Assembly (NCBI GenBank): GCA_023400985.1
Contig: JAEXEN010000025.1
Coordinates: 1-35,640 of the forward strand
DNA from: Bacillota bacterium
Lineage (GTDB): Bacteria > Bacillota > Clostridia > Christensenellales > CAG-138
Direction of reading: 5' to 3'
Length of the DNA stretch: 35,640 bases
Under the pieces are notes generated by a model. It had not been told where the DNA came from. It did no database searches and saw nothing but the letters and a program-made list of their open reading frames with translations. The position numbers and the translations under genes were made by a program. This document shows, piece by piece, positions 31,950 to 35,640 of the stretch (its first letter is position 1; each line of letters opens with the position of its first letter).

Positions 31950-32861
31950 ATGAAAAGACGAAGAGTATCATACGCGCAGCTGATAGCGCATACCAATGTC
32001 GACGTGGCCGAACGCTTTACACCTGCCGTCAGTAGATCGCTTAAGATGGCAGGCGCTTCCGGCATCGCCAATAGCATGGTTGGGATGGGAAAATTTGCCA
32101 TAGGCGTCCTCTCTTTATCGTTTTTTACCTGCGTCAGCGCTTTTTACACCTTCGGCATGGTAATTGCCAAGTACTTTGCTCTTTCCGGCATTTTAAAAGC
32201 GCGGAATAGAGGGGAGCAATATCGTTATTACACGCTTTCGGGCATTATTCTGACCGTTGCCAGCTTGCTCTATATCGCGTATTCCGTGCGCTTGTTTTTT
32301 CATCCCACAACCGCCGTATATCATATGTACGTGGCGCTTGCCATTGCTTCTTTTACTTTTGCAGAGCTTACTATCAATCTTAGAGGTGTGATCAGGGAGC
32401 GCCGCAATCATACTCCGCTGTTTCATGCGATCAAAATGATCAATCTCGCTTCTTCCCTCATCTGCTTGGTGCTCACGCAGACGGCGATTCTTTCCTTTAC
32501 AAATCCTCAGATGGAAATATCCGCATCGGCAAATGGTCTGATTGGGATTTTTATGGGAGCATGTGCTACAATGCTCGGTATAGTCATGATCGTCCGTATT
32601 CGCAAAATTCAAAGCGGCAAAAACTATGGCCCAACGTATCGCAAAGTCAAACGGTTCATGAAAAAAGCGGCGTTCCGTTATCAAATAAAACCGGTGCGGC
32701 TGACCGAAAATCATGCGGGCCGCCCGGTATTACAGGTGGAGCTTCCAAGCAATATATCAAAGGAAGTATTTCAAGTATTGCAGGCCGAGGTCAAGCAGCA
32801 GCTGAAACTTGAAGTCATAGATGAAAACGATAATGAATTGGGACAGGAGGAGGGACTATGA
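31950..32861 (+). CDS. Five-helix membrane protein in a two-component operon
   Basis: A 303-residue integral membrane protein of no family that I recognise. A basic cytosolic N-terminus (MKRRR...) of about 48 residues is followed by five predicted helices (about 50-72, 88-112, 118-142, 155-178, 193-215) and a cytosolic tail of about 80 residues that is basic at first and acidic at the end. The start codon has only a weak ribosome site. Its stop overlaps the response regulator start by four bases (ATGA), so it is made with the regulator and kinase and is a good candidate for a sensory or regulatory partner of the kinase. It is not an ABC permease. Confidence 0.8.
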   Translation: MKRRRVSYAQLIAHTNVDVAERFTPAVSRSLKMAGASGIANSMVGMGKFAIGVLSLSFFTCVSAFYTFGMVIAKYFALSGILKARNRGEQYRYYTLSGIILTVASLLYIAYSVRLFFHPTTAVYHMYVALAIASFTFAELTINLRGVIRERRNHTPLFHAIKMINLASSLICLVLTQTAILSFTNPQMEISASANGLIGIFMGACATMLGIVMIVRIRKIQSGKNYGPTYRKVKRFMKKAAFRYQIKPVRLTENHAGRPVLQVELPSNISKEVFQVLQAEVKQQLKLEVIDENDNELGQEEGL

Positions 32862-33529
32862 TCAACATATTGGTGGTAGAAGACGATGCTAAACTCAATC
32901 AAATCGTATGCGCCTATCTGAACGACAGCGGCTACCATACCAAGGGGTGCCTCAACCCGCGCGAAGCGTATGATCTGATGTACAATAACCTGTACGATTT
33001 GATCGTTTCCGACATTATGATGCCGGAAATCGACGGGTTTGAGTTTGCCGAAACCGTAAGGAAGCTTAACAAGACCATCCCCATCCTTTTTATGACGGCT
33101 AAGGATGACATTGTATCCAAGCAGAAAGGGTTTCAGCTCGGTATTGATGATTATATGGTCAAGCCCATCAATATGGATGAGCTCGTAATGCGGGTGGGCG
33201 CGTTGCTGCGCCGCGCCAATATCATGCAGGAGAGGAAGATCGCAGCAGGCAACCTCGCTATGGACGCCGACGATATGACCGTAACGATCAACGGCGAGGA
33301 AACCGCGCTGACGCTTAGGGAATTCAACATCCTTTACAAGCTCCTTTCCTATCCGAAAAAGACATTTACCCGCGCCCAGTTGATGGATGAATTCTGGGGT
33401 GTGGATAGCGACACCAGCTTGCGGGCCGTAGATGTGTACGTGACGAAACTGCGCGACAAGCTCTCCGAATGCGACGGCTTCCAAATTGTGACCGTTCGGG
33501 GGCTGGGCTATAAGGCGGTGCTTTTATGA
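32858..33529 (+). CDS. OmpR/PhoB-family response regulator
   Basis: A 223-residue regulator. Receiver domain residues 1-118: acidic pocket VVEDDAK, phospho-acceptor Asp52 in IVSDIMMPEIDG, switch Thr in FMTAKDD, Lys102 in MVKPI. The winged-helix domain (about 130-223) has ALTLREFNILYKLLSYPKKTFTRAQLMDEFWG, AVDVYVTKLRDKL and TVRGLGYKAVL. Strong AGGAGGAGGGA site inside the preceding gene. It overlaps both neighbours by four bases. The 11-bp triple repeats upstream of the operon and of the gene at 35535 are its probable targets. Confidence 0.95.
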   Translation: MINILVVEDDAKLNQIVCAYLNDSGYHTKGCLNPREAYDLMYNNLYDLIVSDIMMPEIDGFEFAETVRKLNKTIPILFMTAKDDIVSKQKGFQLGIDDYMVKPINMDELVMRVGALLRRANIMQERKIAAGNLAMDADDMTVTINGEETALTLREFNILYKLLSYPKKTFTRAQLMDEFWGVDSDTSLRAVDVYVTKLRDKLSECDGFQIVTVRGLGYKAVLL

Positions 33530-34602
33530 GCAAAAGATGGAAACCTTCCGATTCCAGGGTAAATGCTAAAATCTTTCCTTTGGGCAGCTTCGTCATCACT
33601 TTTTTTGTACTGGCCGCGCTGACTACGGGACAAATGCTGATCCTGCGAAATTACCTGGACTACGCGAGCCTTCCGACAAAATATATAACGGGCGTACTAT
33701 TTTACTGGATGCTTGTCGCCGCAACATTTACCTTGCTTACAAGTTACCAAATCGACCGCCATTATCAAAGGCCCATGAGAGAACTTGCCAAAGCTACCCG
33801 CCAAGTAGCGGGGGGCGATTTCTCCGTTTACGTTCCGCCTCGTCATTTGCCGGATAAGATGGATTATCTGGACGTTATTTTTTCGGATTTTAATGTGATG
33901 GTGGAAGAATTGGGCAGCATAGAAACCCTGAAAACCGACTTTTTTTCCAACGTATCGCATGAGATCAAAACACCCTTGGCGGTTATACAAAGCTATGCGC
34001 AGGCGTTGAAAAGCGAAAGTTTGACCGATGCGCAACGGGCGGGCTATATCAACACGATCGTAGAATCCTCAGCCCGACTGAACGATTTGATCACCAATAT
34101 TCTCAAACTAAATAAACTGGAAAAGCAAAACGTACAATCGGTTTCCGAACCTTATGATCTGTGTGAGCAGCTATGCGAGTGCGCCCTCAGGTTTGAAGAT
34201 CTTTGGGTGAAAAAGGGGATCGAATTTATTGCGGATATCGAAGACTGCGTTACGATTGAAGCGGATGCCAGCTTATTGGAGTTGGTCTGGAACAATCTAT
34301 TGTCCAATGCGATCAAATTTACCGAGCCGGGCGGGATCGTTACTTTAACACAAAGCTCCACCCAGCATGAGGCCATCGTTTCGATAACGGACACCGGCTG
34401 CGGGATGCGTGAGGAAGTTCTCGCTCGTATATTTGATAAATTTTATCAAGGCGATTCTTCGCATTCCACAGAGGGAAACGGGCTGGGGCTCGCGCTTGTG
34501 CTGCGGATACTGCAGCTGACCGGAGGGACCATCACAACCTCCAGCGTACCGGGCAAGGGCAGCGCCTTTACCGTTCATATCCCGGTAAAGCGTAAGGCCT
34601 GA
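33526..34602 (+). CDS. HAMP-containing sensor histidine kinase
   Basis: A 358-residue kinase with two membrane helices (about 21-42 and 53-75) separated by a loop of about ten residues only, then HAMP (about 77-125), HisKA with His145 in FFSNVSHEIKTPLAVI, and a complete ATPase domain: N box LVWNNLLSNAIKFT, G1 ITDTGCGM, F box IFDKFYQGD, G2 GNGLGLALV. The tiny extracellular loop marks it as an intramembrane-sensing type that usually works with a membrane partner; the coupled five-helix protein is the obvious candidate. Starts in a four-base overlap with the regulator. Confidence 0.95.
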   Translation: MSKRWKPSDSRVNAKIFPLGSFVITFFVLAALTTGQMLILRNYLDYASLPTKYITGVLFYWMLVAATFTLLTSYQIDRHYQRPMRELAKATRQVAGGDFSVYVPPRHLPDKMDYLDVIFSDFNVMVEELGSIETLKTDFFSNVSHEIKTPLAVIQSYAQALKSESLTDAQRAGYINTIVESSARLNDLITNILKLNKLEKQNVQSVSEPYDLCEQLCECALRFEDLWVKKGIEFIADIEDCVTIEADASLLELVWNNLLSNAIKFTEPGGIVTLTQSSTQHEAIVSITDTGCGMREEVLARIFDKFYQGDSSHSTEGNGLGLALVLRILQLTGGTITTSSVPGKGSAFTVHIPVKRKA

Positions 34603-34713
34603 AGATTCATATTTTTGAAACGCAATATAAGCATTTTTAAAACAATACCTTGGTATGTTTGCATTGCTAGACCGGGTAAATCTCTATTATGTGACTGGGT
34701 AGGGGTTGATATT

Positions 34714-35247
34714 ATGACTGAAATAACAAAGAGCGGCCACGATTTTATCGGGTACGAATATAAAGAGGTGACTGCGGACAGCGAAAGGGCGTCCATGTAT
34801 TTGGACGGTTATAAAAACTTTGGCTGGGTAATAGATGATAACATGCCGCCTTTCGTATCCATGGGGAAAGTGACGCTCAGGCTGAAGCGGGACCGGAAGA
34901 TCCTGAACAAGGCCGAGCTGACCCGGCTGCAGCGCCACTTTGAGGCCTGCATGGGCGAAATCGAGACCATGGAAAGCTTAAAGACTTCAGGGGCAACCGC
35001 GTGGGCTCTGGCGGTCGGCATACTCGGAACGGTGTTCATGGCCGGATCGGTTTTTGCTGTTACAAATGAACCGCCAAAAATAGCGCTGTGCATTATACTG
35101 GCCATCCCGGCGATCGCCGGCTGGATATTACCATATTTTGTTTTTAAGTCAAAGGTGAAAAGTAAGGCCGATCAGATCATGCGTTTGGTCGAGCAAAAAT
35201 ACGATGAAATCGACGGAATCTGTGAGAAGGGAAGTAAGCTGTGCTGA
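34714..35247 (+). CDS. Two-helix membrane protein of unknown function
   Basis: A 177-residue protein. Met at 34714 is chosen (AGGGG nine bases upstream); earlier residues look non-coding. The N-terminal half is cytosolic and mixed (GYEYKEVTADSERASMYLDG, KVTLRLKRDRKI..KAELTRLQRHFEA), followed by two helices (about 92-113 and 118-139) and a charged C-terminal helix ending EKGSKLC. I recall similar clostridial proteins annotated only as hypothetical. It follows the kinase by 111 bases and precedes a terminator, so it could be read through from the operon or have its own promoter. Confidence 0.8.
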   Translation: MTEITKSGHDFIGYEYKEVTADSERASMYLDGYKNFGWVIDDNMPPFVSMGKVTLRLKRDRKILNKAELTRLQRHFEACMGEIETMESLKTSGATAWALAVGILGTVFMAGSVFAVTNEPPKIALCIILAIPAIAGWILPYFVFKSKVKSKADQIMRLVEQKYDEIDGICEKGSKLC

Positions 35248-35330
35248 TGCATCAAAGCGTCATGCCTTAGGGGCCTGTCAAAGAAGGCTATGAGGAAGGT
35301 CCGGGAAAATTAATCCCATAAAATGTGAAT

Positions 35331-35396
35331 AAACGCCTGCAAGCTATCGATGCATATCTCGTCCGGGCCGATAGCTTACGGGCGGTTTTCTTTTGT
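35331..35396 (+). terminator. Terminator after the two-helix membrane protein
   Basis: Nine-bp core stem AAGCTATCG/CGATAGCTT (35341-35349 with 35369-35377), extended outward by further partial pairing, followed by GGTTTTCTTTTG. It lies in the 287-base gap 35248-35534. Confidence 0.65.
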
Positions 35397-35453
35397 TTCA
35401 AGTGCGGATGTGGGAAACAAACCGCAAATCATGCCCGTATGGATTTAATAATA

Positions 35454-35486
35454 CGCAAACAATTCACAAGCGATTCGCAAACAATT
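35454..35486 (+). promoter_or_regulatory. Triple 11-bp direct repeat upstream of the last gene
   Basis: Units CGCAAACAATT, CACAAGCGATT and CGCAAACAATT, the outer two identical, with exact 11-bp spacing and ending 48 bases before the ATG at 35535. Same design and core (CNCAAAC) as 31835-31867, so the same response regulator is the likely binder. Confidence 0.65.
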
Positions 35487-35534
35487 GCGCGTTAAGGTAT
35501 GAGCATCAACGAAATCGAAGAGAGGTATTAGAAC

Positions 35535-35640
35535 ATGAAAAAAAGCAATTTTGTCGCAATGATCCTTGGAACGATTGGGGGCATTTTTCTTGCTCTGGGT
35601 ATGTGCATGTGCCTGCTGCCGGAGTGGAACGCCTTTACGC
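35535..35640 (+). CDS. Small membrane protein, N-terminal part (cut by window end)
   Basis: The first 35 codons are visible: MKKSNFVAMILGTIGGIFLA, then a further GMCMCLLPEWNAF segment. This is one membrane helix with a Gly-rich face and an amphipathic loop. GAGG lies about nine bases upstream. I believe that similar small proteins occur in other gut Firmicutes as hypotheticals, but no function is known to me. The operator-like triple repeat right upstream makes it a predicted target of the two-component system. Confidence 0.75.
   Translation, partial: MKKSNFVAMILGTIGGIFLALGMCMCLLPEWNAFT

Overview
The window looks like chromosomal DNA of a fairly GC-rich, low-redundancy Firmicute, most likely class Clostridia. 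The evidence is ATP-type PEP carboxykinase, DegV, LytR-CpsA-Psr and YlaK-type PhoH proteins, a CD1871A-type CXXC peptide, a DUF3787-like small (spore-associated family) protein, AGGAGG-type ribosome binding sites and Bacillus-like tRNA-Met genes. A finer placement (for example Christensenellales) is only a guess. No rRNA, CRISPR array, IS transposase or phage gene was seen.

Layout. 1-3.3 kb: a QueG-like Fe-S protein diverges from a small heavy-metal-binding protein, galM and a lipoprotein. 3.3-4.3 kb: an AT-richer SAM methyltransferase sits behind a consensus promoter and an elaborate leader (leader peptide, nested hairpins, terminator) of the kind that controls antibiotic-resistance genes. 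4.4-13 kb: LCP cell-wall ligase, PIN-PhoH ATPase, then a polyphosphate/pyrophosphate block (ppx-ppk overlapping, convergent with a K+-independent-type membrane pyrophosphatase). 13-17.8 kb: CNNM/CorC-type membrane protein, a compact TlpA / CD1871A / NapH-like redox operon, and an NlpC/P60 hydrolase. 18.4-24.3 kb: nagA-nagB, a very long methyl-accepting chemotaxis protein and a DegV protein. 24.4-29.4 kb: a GNAT plus two unknown small genes, pckA with a dyad at its promoter, a 52-residue DUF3787-like gene, and a nitroreductase. 29.5-29.9 kb: initiator and elongator tRNA-Met with their own promoter and terminator.

After the tRNAs the DNA becomes more AT-rich and looks accessory: a MerR-type regulator with a classic 19-bp-spacer promoter, a short Cys-rich ORF, and a tightly overlapping three-gene operon (five-helix membrane protein, OmpR-type response regulator, histidine kinase), followed by a two-helix membrane protein and the start of a small membrane protein at the window edge. 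The same 11-bp triple direct repeat lies in front of the three-gene operon and in front of the last gene, so the kinase system probably controls itself and that gene.

The intergenic spaces at about 13.3, 17.9-18.4 and 26.4-26.8 kb carry a family of palindromes ending in CCTACA. A separate 115-bp repeat occurs at the left edge and, inverted, at 17.9-18.0 kb. The two systems most worth follow-up are the leader-controlled methyltransferase and the membrane-protein/two-component operon with its mapped operators.
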